DNA of 64,000 nucleotides. Source: Metallococcus carri. Lineage in GTDB: Bacteria; Actinomycetota; Actinomycetes; Actinomycetales; Dermatophilaceae. The notes under the pieces are model-generated. The model saw only the letters and a program-made list of their open reading frames with translations, ran no database searches and was not told where the DNA came from. The translations under genes and the position numbers were made by a program. Below, piece after piece: positions 16,734 through 25,182 of the stretch; the first letter of the stretch is position 1, and each line of letters begins with the position of its first letter. Location of the stretch: assembly GCF_011440275.1 (NCBI RefSeq), contig NZ_JAAOIV010000004.1, forward strand, positions 1 to 64,000. The letters run 5' to 3'.

Positions 16734-18473
16734 GTGACGGAGCAGCAACTGGACGACTGGGTTTCCCGCCTCGCCGACGAGGTGATCGCCGACGCGAAGA
16801 GCCGCGGCATCAAGGTCGTCTGCGCCTCCGGCATCAGTCCGTCCGGCCCGATCCATCTCGGCAACCTGCGCGAGGTGATGACGCCGCACCTGGTCGCCGA
16901 CGAGGTGCGCCGGCGCGGCATCGACTGCGAACACATCATCAGCTGGGACGACTACGACCGCTTCCGCAAGGTGCCGCGCGGCATCGAGGGCGTGGATGAC
17001 TCCTGGGCCGAGCACATCGGCAAGCCGTTGACCGCAGTGCCGCCGCCGCGCGGTTCGGACGCCTCGTCCTGGGCCGAGCACTTCCGCCGCCAGCTTGAGG
17101 GCGCGCTCGCCGACCTCGGCATCCGCTATCGCGGCATCAGCCAGACGCAGCAGTACACCTCCGGGGCGTATGCCGATCAGGTGATCTTCGCGATGTCGCA
17201 GCGCTCAGAGATCGACAAGGTGCTCGACCAGTACCGCACGCTGCAGCGGGCCGATGCCCCGAAGCCGCAGCAGAAGCTCGACGCCGACCAGGAGGCGGCC
17301 GCAGCAGAAGCGGCCGAGGGCTCCGGCGCCGCGACCGAGGACGACGGCGCGACCACCTCCGGTTATTTCCCCTACAAGCCGTTCTGCACGGTCTGCAACA
17401 CCGACTTCACCACAGTCACCGCCTACAACGACGCGACTGCCGAGCTCACCTACACCTGTCGTTGCGGCCACACCGAAACGGTCGACCTGCACACCTTCCA
17501 CCACGGCAAGCTGGTCTGGAAGGTCGACTGGCCGATGCGGTGGGCCTACGAGAAGGTCGTCTTCGAGCCCTCCGGCGTCGACCACCAGTCGCCCGGCTCG
17601 TCGTATGTCGTCGGCAAGCAGCTCGCGCCGATCTTCGGTTGGGAGCGGCCGATCGGGCCGATGTACGCCTTCGTCGGCATCAAGGGCATGGCCAAGATGT
17701 CCTCCTCCAAGGGCGGGGTGCCGATCCCGGCCGAAGCCCTGCAGATCATGGAGCCGCCGCTGCTGCGCTGGCTCTATGCCCGCCGCCGCCCCAACCAGGC
17801 CTTCGACGTCGCCTTCGACGCCGAGATCCAGCGGATGTATGACGAGTGGGATGCCTTGGCGCGCAAGGTTTCTCAAGGTGCCGGGCAGGCGGGTGACGTC
17901 GCCGCATGGACCCGCGCGATCTCGACGGCCGACGGTGAGCTGCCGCAGACGGCATACCCGGTTGCCTATCGCACGCTCGCCTCGATCGTCGACATCACGA
18001 CCGGCGACGAGGACCAGACGCTGCGGATCGTCCGCCAGCTCGACCCGGCCGACCCGGCGCCCGGCCTGGACGCGCTGCGGCCGCGGCTGGACTGCGTCGA
18101 GCACTGGGTCGCGACCCGGATGGCGCCGGAGGACCGCACAGTGGTCCGGACGGCCCCCGACGAGCAGGCGCTCGCCGGCGCCGACCGCGAGGCGTTGCGA
18201 ATCCTGTTGGACGGCAACGGAAAAGACCTCTCCCGCATCGAGGACGACTGGAGCCTGGACGGTTTGACCCATCAGGTCTATGGCGTGCCGAAGGTCCAGC
18301 GTGGCCTCGCCGCCGACCAGATCGTCAAGGGCGACAAGGAGTTGTCCGCGGCCCAGCGCGCGTTCTTCAAGCAGCTCTACCAGCTGTTGATAGGCAAGGA
18401 CACCGGTCCTCGGCTGCCCACCCTGCTGCTGGCCATCGGCCCCGAGCGGGTCCGCACGCTGCTCGGCGGCTGA
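16734..18473 (+). CDS. lysS: Class I lysyl-tRNA synthetase
   Basis: 579 residues. Unlike the common class II bacterial enzyme, this has class I (Rossmann) signatures: PIHLGN (39-44) in place of HIGH and KMSSSKG at about 321-327, with the class I LysRS pattern SGISPSGPIHLGNLREV. A zinc-like cluster (CTVCNTDFTTV... CRCG) and an acidic Ala/Glu insert near 180-210 are present. It attaches lysine to tRNA-Lys in an ATP-dependent reaction. TAGACT (16720-16725) ends 8 nt before the GTG start, so the mRNA is probably leaderless. Whether a class II LysRS also exists in the genome cannot be told here. Confidence 0.93.
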   Translation: MTEQQLDDWVSRLADEVIADAKSRGIKVVCASGISPSGPIHLGNLREVMTPHLVADEVRRRGIDCEHIISWDDYDRFRKVPRGIEGVDDSWAEHIGKPLTAVPPPRGSDASSWAEHFRRQLEGALADLGIRYRGISQTQQYTSGAYADQVIFAMSQRSEIDKVLDQYRTLQRADAPKPQQKLDADQEAAAAEAAEGSGAATEDDGATTSGYFPYKPFCTVCNTDFTTVTAYNDATAELTYTCRCGHTETVDLHTFHHGKLVWKVDWPMRWAYEKVVFEPSGVDHQSPGSSYVVGKQLAPIFGWERPIGPMYAFVGIKGMAKMSSSKGGVPIPAEALQIMEPPLLRWLYARRRPNQAFDVAFDAEIQRMYDEWDALARKVSQGAGQAGDVAAWTRAISTADGELPQTAYPVAYRTLASIVDITTGDEDQTLRIVRQLDPADPAPGLDALRPRLDCVEHWVATRMAPEDRTVVRTAPDEQALAGADREALRILLDGNGKDLSRIEDDWSLDGLTHQVYGVPKVQRGLAADQIVKGDKELSAAQRAFFKQLYQLLIGKDTGPRLPTLLLAIGPERVRTLLGG

Positions 18474-18482
18474 ACCCGGCAG

Positions 18483-20033
18483 TCAGACGGCGGTGAGCTC
18501 GGCGTCCTTGCGCTCGCCGGACTCGTCCGGCGCGGCCGCATCCTTGGTGGTGTGACCGCTCGGGAAGGTGAAGGCCGCGATCACCGCGCAGGCCACCAAC
18601 AGCACCGCGGCGATGCCCAGCGTGAGCTGGGCGCCGTGCACCCAGGCGGTGCGGGCCGCGTCGATCACCGCCGGTCGGCCGCTGGCGACCGCGTCGACGA
18701 TCGAGGTGCGCGCGCCGGCCGGCATCCAGCTCGGCAGACCGCCCTGAAAGGCCTGGCTGAGCACTGCGCCCAGCACGCCGATGCCGAGGGCGCCGCCGAC
18801 CTCCTGGAAGGTGTCGTTGAGGGCCGAGCCCATGCCGGCCCGCTCCTTGGGCAGCGCGTCGATCACCAGGATCGCGGCGGTGGTCATCGCCATCCGGTTG
18901 CCGATCGACATCACCGCCATACCGCCGAGGATGAGCGCGACGTGGTGGATGCCGCTCAGCACCACCGTCACCCCGACGGCTGACAGGCCCAGGCCGAGCA
19001 CCGTCGCCCACCGGTCGCCGAAGACCGTCGAGGCCCGGGCGACGATGCCATTGGACAGCACCATCACCGCGACCGTCGGCAGCGACAGCAGCCCGGCGTG
19101 CAGCGCGCTGTATCCGAAGATCAGCTGCAGCACCTGGGTGTTGACGAACATCGTCGCCATCATGATGAAGAAGACGATCGACTCGACGAGCGCCGGCGTC
19201 GCGAAGCGTCGGTTGGCGACCATCCGCAGGTCCAGCATCGGGTGTTGCGCCGTGAGCTGACGCCATCCGAAGAGGGCGCCGAAGGCGACGGCGGCTGCGA
19301 ACGAGCCCAGCGTGCGGGTCGACAGCCAGCCGAACTCCGGGCCGGAGGTGAGCCCGTAGATCAGGGCGCCCACCGTGAGCACCGAGGTGATCGTGCCGGG
19401 GATGTCGGCCGGCTCGGCGGTGCCGTCGGTCGACTCGGGCACGGCCCGCAGCAGCACCGGGATGCAGATCAGCGCGACCGGCACGTTGAGCAGGAACAGC
19501 CATTCCCAGGCGAGGTGGCCGAGCAGGAAGCCGCCGAGCACCGGCCCGACGGTGAAGCCGGCCATGGCCGCGATGCCGAAGATGCCCATCACCTTGCCTC
19601 GGGCCTCACCGGTGAAGGTGGTGAACAGCAGCGACAGGGTGCTCGGCATGACGAAGGCCGCGCCGACGCCGACGAGCAGCCGCACCGCGATCACCATCCA
19701 CACCGAGTGCGCGAGCAGCACGGCGAAGGACGCCAGCGCCATCGTGGTGAGCCCGATGAGCATCACCGTGCGGCGGCCGATCCGGTCCGACAGGTTGCCG
19801 GTGGACATCAGCAGGCCGCCGAAGGTCACCGAATAGGCGGCCACGATCCACTGCAGGTCGCCGGAGGAGGCGTGCAGGTCGCGGCCGATGGTGGGCAGGG
19901 CGACGTTGAGGATGCTGTTGTCCATCATCACCGTCACCAGGGCGAGCATCATCGCGGTCAGCACCAGCCAGTGCTCGCGCAGCGAGGTGCTGGGCGCCGG
20001 GGCGGCGCCGGAAGTCTGAGTGGGGGCAGTCAT
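18483..20033 (-). CDS. DHA2-type (EmrB/QacA) MFS drug exporter
   Basis: 516 residues with about 14 hydrophobic segments, the DHA2 number. Motif A-like GNLSDRIGRRTVMLIG follows TM2; VTVMMDNSILNVALPTI in TM1 carries the D-x-x-I-V-N/L-V-A-L-P motif of the family; GPVLGGFLLGHLAWEWLFLLNVP matches motif C. The start at 20033 (MTAPTQTSG) was chosen because TM1 begins 30 residues later; the longer frame upstream runs through the operator region. Proton-driven efflux of lipophilic drugs is expected. Divergent from the TetR gene at 20150. Confidence 0.92.
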   Translation of the reverse strand: MTAPTQTSGAAPAPSTSLREHWLVLTAMMLALVTVMMDNSILNVALPTIGRDLHASSGDLQWIVAAYSVTFGGLLMSTGNLSDRIGRRTVMLIGLTTMALASFAVLLAHSVWMVIAVRLLVGVGAAFVMPSTLSLLFTTFTGEARGKVMGIFGIAAMAGFTVGPVLGGFLLGHLAWEWLFLLNVPVALICIPVLLRAVPESTDGTAEPADIPGTITSVLTVGALIYGLTSGPEFGWLSTRTLGSFAAAVAFGALFGWRQLTAQHPMLDLRMVANRRFATPALVESIVFFIMMATMFVNTQVLQLIFGYSALHAGLLSLPTVAVMVLSNGIVARASTVFGDRWATVLGLGLSAVGVTVVLSGIHHVALILGGMAVMSIGNRMAMTTAAILVIDALPKERAGMGSALNDTFQEVGGALGIGVLGAVLSQAFQGGLPSWMPAGARTSIVDAVASGRPAVIDAARTAWVHGAQLTLGIAAVLLVACAVIAAFTFPSGHTTKDAAAPDESGERKDAELTAV

Positions 20034-20069
20034 GAGACCACTCCTTTCTCGATCAGTGTTCGGCTTCCT

Positions 20070-20082
20070 CGAACGACGTTCG
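20070..20082. promoter_or_regulatory. TetR operator candidate 1
   Basis: CGAAC-GAC-GTTCG, a perfect 5-3-5 inverted repeat between the MFS and TetR genes. Same half-sites and spacing as the repeat 40 bp away (20110-20122), which argues for one dimeric repressor bound at two sites. Confidence 0.6.
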
Positions 20083-20109
20083 AGCCGACGTCGAACACCG
20101 TACGACAAG

Positions 20110-20122
20110 CGAACAGTGTTCG
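20110..20122. promoter_or_regulatory. TetR operator candidate 2
   Basis: CGAAC-AGT-GTTCG, perfect inverted repeat with the same half-sites as 20070-20082. Additional single half-sites (GTGTTCGG at 20057, GTCGAACACC at 20090) surround both. Binding by the adjacent TetR protein is inferred from position. Confidence 0.6.
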
Positions 20123-20149
20123 ACAAGTCGAGTGTGGTTCGATGGTCGT

Positions 20150-20911
20150 ATGCCGAACTCCGAACGCCCCAGCCGCGCCCGCACGTCTGCAAGCGAGCGG
20201 CGTCGGGGCCGGCGCCCGCGGGTCAGCCTCAGCGTGGATGCCATCGTCGAGCAGGCGGTCGCGATCCTCGACCAGGACGGTCCGGACGCGCTGACCTTCC
20301 GGCGGCTTGCGGGGGATCTCGGGGTCGGCGTCGCCTCGCTCTATTGGTATGTCGACGACAAGGAGGACCTGGAGAAGCTCTGCTTCGCGCACGCGATGGA
20401 TGTCTTTATGGCCGAGCGCGAGCAGTCCGAGCTCGAGAGTGGACGACGGTCGAAGGACAAGCGGCCGCAGTGGCAGCAGCGGATCCGCGCGTTGCTGCTG
20501 GCGTATTTCGACACCGTCGAGGAGCACCCGTGGATGGCGGCGCTGTCCGGCGCGACCGTCGGCACCGATGCGCCCCAGGTGGTGCGGCTGTGGAGCGAGG
20601 TCGGTGAGACGATCAGCTCGCTCGGCTTCGACGACACCCGTGCGTTCTACATTTCCTCGACGCTCTTCGGGCACCTGATCTCGATGTCGATGCAGTCGAT
20701 GCGGATCGCCTACAGCCCGCTGCGTGATGTCTCACGTGAAGAGGTGCTGGGCGTGCTCGCCGACCGGATGTCGGCATACGCCGACGAATTCCCTTATGTC
20801 GCAAGGCTTTCCGCGGTCATGGCCACCCACGACGAGCGTGAGCAGTTCCTTGCCGGTCTCGACCTCATCCTCGCCGGCGCTGAAGCTGAGGCGGCCGCCC
20901 TCAAGCGCTGA
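20150..20911 (+). CDS. TetR/AcrR-family repressor
   Basis: 253 residues from ATG 20150 (a GTG at 20132 is possible but less likely). The N-terminal HTH is AVAILDQDGPDALTFRRLAGDLGVGVASLYWYVDDKEDLEKL, with the classic 'SLYWYV.K..L' recognition helix. A helical ligand-binding domain of the TetR_C type follows (AYFDTVEEHPWMAALSGATV). The basic leader RRRGRRPRVSLS precedes the HTH. Divergent gene 18483-20033 (MFS exporter) is the expected target through the two CGAAC-N3-GTTCG sites; drug binding would release repression. Confidence 0.9.
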   Translation: MPNSERPSRARTSASERRRGRRPRVSLSVDAIVEQAVAILDQDGPDALTFRRLAGDLGVGVASLYWYVDDKEDLEKLCFAHAMDVFMAEREQSELESGRRSKDKRPQWQQRIRALLLAYFDTVEEHPWMAALSGATVGTDAPQVVRLWSEVGETISSLGFDDTRAFYISSTLFGHLISMSMQSMRIAYSPLRDVSREEVLGVLADRMSAYADEFPYVARLSAVMATHDEREQFLAGLDLILAGAEAEAAALKR

Positions 20912-20917
20912 GGCGGA

Positions 20918-21247
20918 TCACTCCTCGCGCAGGCGCTCGTGGTGGTGGATGACCTCGTCGATCACGAAGCGCAGGAACTTCTCGCTGAACTCCGGGTCGA
21001 GCTGGGAGGCCTTGGCCAGCGCCCGCAGCCGCTTGATCTGGCGCTCCTCGCGCGCGGGATCGGCCGGTGGCAGGTCGTGGGCGGCCTTGTAGCGGCCCAC
21101 CGCCTGGGTGATCTTGAACCGCTCGGCCAGCAGGTGGATCAGCGCCGCGTCGATATTGTCGATCGACTGGCGGTAGCCGGTCAGCACCTCATCGGCAGTG
21201 GCACCGGTTTCGGTCGAGACGGCGAGCTGGATGTCGTCCTCGTTCAC
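20918..21247 (-). CDS. AroQ-type chorismate mutase
   Basis: 109 residues, all helical. YRQSIDNIDAALIHLLAERFKITQAVGRYKAAH shows the R-x-x-I-D-x-I-D-x-x-L-x-x-L-L-x-x-R pattern and the active-site Lys of the AroQ fold; SEKFLRFVIDEVIHHHE is the last helix. It converts chorismate to prephenate for Phe/Tyr. Its ATG overlaps the HelD stop (ATGA), so both are on one message, an odd functional pairing seen in actinobacteria. No periplasmic signal is present, so it is cytoplasmic. Confidence 0.88.
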   Translation of the reverse strand: MNEDDIQLAVSTETGATADEVLTGYRQSIDNIDAALIHLLAERFKITQAVGRYKAAHDLPPADPAREERQIKRLRALAKASQLDPEFSEKFLRFVIDEVIHHHERLREE

Positions 21248-23478
21248 GAGGTCACCTCCACGACGGTCATCCGGTGGGCGGCGCGGGTGAGCGCGACATA
21301 CGTGACCCGGATGCCGCCGGGGGACTCAGCAGTGATCTCGGCCGGGTCGACGATCACGGTCGCGTCATACTCCAGGCCCTTGGTCGACATCGGGTCGATG
21401 AGCAGCACGCGCTCGTCGAAGGCCTCGGTCACTGCCGCCAGCGACGCACGCCAGCGCTCGGGCGCGACGACCGCGATCAGGCCGTCGACCTCGTCCAGCA
21501 GTTCGGTGACCGCGCTCGAGACGGTGCGCACCACCTCGGCCGGGCCGGTCTGCACGATCCGGGGGTCGACGCCGGTCTCGCGCACGGCATCGGGGATGTC
21601 GGCGTCCGGCACCTCGCGCCGGATGACGTCCGCGGCGTAGTCGAAGATCTCCCGCGCGTTGCGGTAGTTGGTCGTCATCCGGAAGCCACGGCGCTCCTTG
21701 CTGCCGAAGGCCTCCTCGCGGGCCTGGCGTGCCTCGTCGGCATCCGGCCAGGAGGACTGGGCGGCGTCGCCGACCACGGTCCAGGAGGCATAGCGGCCCC
21801 GGCGGCCGACGGCGCGCCACTGCATCGGCGACAGGTCCTGTGCCTCGTCCACGAGCACGTGCGCGTATTCGCCCCAGCGGTCAATTCGCCCGTCCAACAA
21901 GCGATCTCGCATGTCCTGCGGGGTGACGCGGTATTGCACGTCGGAGCTTTGCGTGCGGCTGCCGGCGACCTCGACCTCGGCGACACCGAACTGGGAGACA
22001 TTCTCCAGCTCGTCGATCTCGTAGAAGCCACGCTCCTCGCGTGGCGCATCCGGCACGACCCCGAGGCGGGCCGACAGGTCGTCGACCAGGGCGGCGTCGG
22101 CGACCGACCAGGTGCCGACCTCCAGGGCCAGGTCGTATGACGCCGCGAGCGCCTCGGCCTCCTCTGCGCTCAGGATCCCTCGCACGTAGCGGCCGAGCCG
22201 CTCGCGGTCGCTGAGCCACAGCAGCACCTCGCGCGGGTCGATCGGTCGCCACCACTCGGCGACGAAGGCCTCGACCTCGCGGTCACCGCGGAACCGGTCG
22301 AGGAAGTCCGGCTTCTCCATGGTGCCGACGTGGGAGCGCACCTGATGCCAGGCGGCCTCGGCGAGCGCGTCGGTGGCCGCCTCGGTGGCCAGATTGTGCT
22401 GGTGGTGGCGCAACACCTGACCCCGGATGCGTTGCAGCGCAGCCTGATCCAGGTGCACCGGGTGACCGGCGATCATGGTGCGCAAGCGGGTCGGCGCGTC
22501 CGGTGCGACATCTCGGGCGGCTCGCGACAGCACGCGACGGATGCGCAGCGAACCCTTGAGGCGCGCTGCCTCGGGGGAGTCCAGCCGGGTGGCGGTGATG
22601 CCCTCGACAAGGTCGCCGAGCGAGCGCAGCGTGACCGTGTCCTCGCCGAGTGACGGCAGCACCCGTTCGATATAGGCGGTGTAGGCCGCCGACGGGCCGA
22701 CGACGAGGATGCCGCCGCTCTCGTAGCGCCGCCGGTCCGAATACAGCAGGTATGCCGCGCGGTGCAGCGCGACGACGGTCTTGCCGGTGCCGGGGCCGCC
22801 GGTGATCTCGGTGACCCCACGGGCGGTGGCCCGGATCGCCTGGTCCTGGTGTTGCTGGATGGTGGCGACGATGTCACGCATGCGTTCGCCGCGAGTGCGG
22901 GTGAGGGCGGCCATCAGCGCGCCGTCGCCGACGACGACCAGATCCTCCGGTGCCTCGGGCACCATCAGGTCGTCCTCGACCCCGAGCACCTGGGCGCCGC
23001 GGCAGCGCAGCACCCGGCGGCGCAGGACGCCCTGCGGGTCGGCGGGGGTCGCGCGGTAGAACGGCGAAGCGGCCGGCGCCCGCCAGTCGATCACCAGTGG
23101 CTCGTAATCGTCGTCCCGCACGCCCAGGCGGCCGACATACCGGATCTCCCGGGTGTTGCCCTCGGGGTCGGGCACGTCGTGCTCGAGATCGAGACGCCCG
23201 AAAACCAGCCCTTCATATTGCGTCTCCAGGGTGCGGCGCCGCTTGCCGGCGGCGAAAACCAGCACGTCGCGCTCGAAGAGGCCGGTGATCTCCTCCTCGC
23301 GCGCCTCCCCGGTGCGGTCGGTGCGCCCGCGAGCCAATCCCTCGGCCTCGACCAGCGCGGCCCGTTCGCCGGCTTTCACCAGTTCGGCGTAGACCCGGTC
23401 AACATGCTGTTGCTCGTGGTCGATCTCGGCGAGGACCTGCGGCGGGACCGCGGGCGCGCCGGTGGTGCGTGTGGTCAA
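21244..23478 (-). CDS. helD: HelD-like UvrD-family ATPase (RNA polymerase recycling factor)
   Basis: 744 residues. The N-terminal ~60 residues form a coiled-coil arm (HEQQHVDRVYAELVKAG). DWRAPAASPFYRA (131-143) is a signature seen in HelD and UvrD-like proteins of this class. Walker A is GGPGTGKT (227-234); VDEAQDLSPMQW is Walker B (about 545); TNYRN and YVALTRA are later SF1 motifs. There is no nuclease domain, and the length fits actinobacterial class II HelD, which removes RNA polymerase from DNA and in mycobacteria and streptomycetes can relieve rifampicin block. I saw no rifamycin-associated element upstream. Assignment to HelD rather than a DNA helicase is by domain layout. Confidence 0.85.
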   Translation of the reverse strand: MTTRTTGAPAVPPQVLAEIDHEQQHVDRVYAELVKAGERAALVEAEGLARGRTDRTGEAREEEITGLFERDVLVFAAGKRRRTLETQYEGLVFGRLDLEHDVPDPEGNTREIRYVGRLGVRDDDYEPLVIDWRAPAASPFYRATPADPQGVLRRRVLRCRGAQVLGVEDDLMVPEAPEDLVVVGDGALMAALTRTRGERMRDIVATIQQHQDQAIRATARGVTEITGGPGTGKTVVALHRAAYLLYSDRRRYESGGILVVGPSAAYTAYIERVLPSLGEDTVTLRSLGDLVEGITATRLDSPEAARLKGSLRIRRVLSRAARDVAPDAPTRLRTMIAGHPVHLDQAALQRIRGQVLRHHQHNLATEAATDALAEAAWHQVRSHVGTMEKPDFLDRFRGDREVEAFVAEWWRPIDPREVLLWLSDRERLGRYVRGILSAEEAEALAASYDLALEVGTWSVADAALVDDLSARLGVVPDAPREERGFYEIDELENVSQFGVAEVEVAGSRTQSSDVQYRVTPQDMRDRLLDGRIDRWGEYAHVLVDEAQDLSPMQWRAVGRRGRYASWTVVGDAAQSSWPDADEARQAREEAFGSKERRGFRMTTNYRNAREIFDYAADVIRREVPDADIPDAVRETGVDPRIVQTGPAEVVRTVSSAVTELLDEVDGLIAVVAPERWRASLAAVTEAFDERVLLIDPMSTKGLEYDATVIVDPAEITAESPGGIRVTYVALTRAAHRMTVVEVTS

Positions 23479-23542
23479 GAGACCCCCAGGATGGCTGACT
23501 GCACGACAAGCAGGAGAGTCTACGAGCCGGAGGGCCTGGCTG

Positions 23543-24556
23543 TCACAGCAGTCCGCGCTTGGCGCCGAGCACGCCGGCCTGGAACCGCGTCGTCGCGTTG
23601 AGGTGATCCATGATCCGGCGGATCCTGCGCTCGATGGTTCGCTGGGACACCCCGAGTTGTCGCGCGATGGTGGAGTCGGTGGCGCCTCCGGCGAGCAACG
23701 ACAGGATCTGCTGGTCGCGTGCGTCGAAGCCGGACACCTCGCGGGTCTGGTGTCGCAGGGGAGTGCCGAGGCGCCAGGTCCAGTCGACCAGTCGGGTCAG
23801 GGCCCGCCCGGTCGCCGCCCCGGCGGTGATGAAGAAGCCGATCGCTTCGTCGTCCTGCGCGTGCATGTCGACGACCGCGAGGCCCTGGTCGTTGACCAGC
23901 ACCGAGAACGGCAGCCCGCTCGTCAGCCGCTGGTCCTCGCCGGCTCGGGCGCGCGCGTGGAGCACCTCACCGAACCGCCCGTGCTCGATCAGGATCGGGT
24001 CGAGCACCGCGCGCGTCGACAGCGGGCTGTTGTTCTTGTTGGTCACCTTGCGCTCGTGGAACTCCAGCGGCAGCTCAAGCAGCAACTTCGTGTATGGCGT
24101 GTCCGTGCGCGAGCCGCGCACCCAGTGCTGGGCGGTGGCGAGCAATTGCTGGGTGGCTTGCCCCACGTCCACCACGCCGGCGAGCCGGGACACCCCGCGC
24201 GGCGCGGGGGAGTCGTTCATCAGGCCCTTGAGGTAGAACCGGTTCAGCCCGGGCGCGGACGACCGCAGCACGCGGGCGAATTCCTCCAGCCGTCCGGCGA
24301 AGGCGGGCAAGGACACATCGGGCGGCAGCACGCGCACGCTGTCGTCGGAGATCCGCTGCACCATGCCGCGCGAGGCGAACCGGTCGAAGGCGTCCAAGAT
24401 GTGGGTGGTGCTGAACCCGCGCCGCTGCAGGTCGGCGATCGAGACCACGGGCTGTTCGAGCATCGCCAGATAGATGCCGGAGAACTCGTCGCCGGTCTCC
24501 GGGGCGTCGGGCACGAGGTCGGCCGCCTGGCGGTCGTAATCGGGATAGTCGGTCAT
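23543..24556 (-). CDS. TrmB/LuxR-type HTH transcriptional regulator (second paralogue)
   Basis: 337 residues with the same plan as the gene at 10052: an N-terminal winged-helix segment (SIADLQRRGFSTTHILDAFDRFASRGMVQRI), a central sensor-like region and a C-terminal LuxR HTH (ILSLLAGGATDSTIARQLGVSQRTIERRIRRIM, then FQAGVLGAKRG). Many actinobacterial proteins of this type sit alone; ligand and targets unknown. Transcribed on its own, 65 bp upstream of helD (same strand). Confidence 0.83.
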   Translation of the reverse strand: MTDYPDYDRQAADLVPDAPETGDEFSGIYLAMLEQPVVSIADLQRRGFSTTHILDAFDRFASRGMVQRISDDSVRVLPPDVSLPAFAGRLEEFARVLRSSAPGLNRFYLKGLMNDSPAPRGVSRLAGVVDVGQATQQLLATAQHWVRGSRTDTPYTKLLLELPLEFHERKVTNKNNSPLSTRAVLDPILIEHGRFGEVLHARARAGEDQRLTSGLPFSVLVNDQGLAVVDMHAQDDEAIGFFITAGAATGRALTRLVDWTWRLGTPLRHQTREVSGFDARDQQILSLLAGGATDSTIARQLGVSQRTIERRIRRIMDHLNATTRFQAGVLGAKRGLL

Positions 24557-24670
24557 TCGCGTCCTCGTGCTGCGCCGGTCGTCACCCGACGAAGTGTCGG
24601 GTTGCCGACATTGTCACATGTCCGCCAGGGGCTGGACTGGACATGGCTCCCGCTCCGGGTTCATAGTTGT

Positions 24671-24696
24671 TTCAACGACCCGCAAGGGCCGTTGAA
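24671..24696. terminator. Hairpin, possible terminator
   Basis: TTCAACG-a-CCC-GCAA-GGG-c-CGTTGAA: seven outer and three inner base pairs around a GCAA tetraloop. No T run follows, so intrinsic termination is uncertain; a structured 5' or 3' RNA element is also possible. Position between the HTH regulator and the hepT end. Confidence 0.4.
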
Positions 24697-24745
24697 GCCT
24701 GTCGGACGTGTCGCCGAGTCCCCCCTCCGGCCGACCCCACAGGAC

Positions 24746-24809
24746 TTCGAGGTGGGTCCCTCCCGTGAGACCTCCCCCCTGACTCCCGGGGGGGACCCAC
24801 CGCCTCGAA
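24746..24809. repeat. 64-bp imperfect inverted repeat
   Basis: Left arm TTCGAGGTGGGTCCC pairs with right arm GGGACCCACCGCCTCGAA, all fifteen left-arm bases, with a CGG bulge on the right; the loop holds further C/G-rich runs. Its size exceeds a usual terminator. It ends 30 bp before the hepT 3' end, where it may serve as a bidirectional terminator or be part of a non-coding RNA. Confidence 0.4.
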
Positions 24810-24838
24810 CCTCTTCTCACTAGGCTCGCCGATCTGGA

Positions 24839-25182
24839 CTATGACCCGGATTCGGCCCCGCCCATCTCCTGCAACGCGTTCTCGATCGTGGTGACGATCC
24901 CTGGGAGGTCGCGCGAAACCGTCAGGCGGCTGAGACTTCCACTGACGAGCAGATAGCCATGGGCAATCCGATTGCGCATCCCCACATCAAGGCCCAATCG
25001 GATCCGAACAAGCCCGCTCGTAGCTCAGGGTCCAGTCTGGCGAGGACTTCGATGCCGGCAGAAAGGCGCATCGACACCGCGTCGACCACCAGCTGATCCA
25101 CAGTTCCCGCGGCCGCGTGCGATCGGGCCAGCTCGAAATGCATGAGCGCTTCCTGCAGATACTCGCGGGTGGTGCGGCTCAT
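24839..25182 (-). pseudogene. hepT: HepT-type HEPN RNase toxin (frameshifted)
   Basis: Reading from ATG 25182, the first ~67 residues (REYLQEALMHFELARSHAAAG, DQLVVDAVSMRLSAGIEVLARLD) match HepT; the frame then loses the family pattern. In the next frame the sequence resumes as GMRNRIAHGYLLVSGSLS and runs to a TAG at 24841, containing the catalytic R-x4-6-H motif (RNRIAHGY). The switch lies in the C4 run at 24980-24983 (plus strand); one missing base explains the loss, and total length 344 bp is one short of 115 codons. HepT is the HEPN RNase toxin of the MntA/HepT system; the short product would lack the active site. A sequencing error is possible. Confidence 0.75.

Larger units (their letters stand above)
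24557..24838. other. Gene-free interval with two strong hairpins
   Basis: No credible reading frame. It contains a 26-nt hairpin (24671-24696) and a 64-nt inverted repeat (24746-24809), described separately. The block TAGGCTCGCCGATC at 24821 reappears at 25717 as the purD promoter region, which hints at a duplicated promoter fragment. Confidence 0.45.

Noticed and set aside
24614-24820. Small gene before hepT
   Set aside because: It overlies the hairpins and has no protein-like composition or ribosome site.
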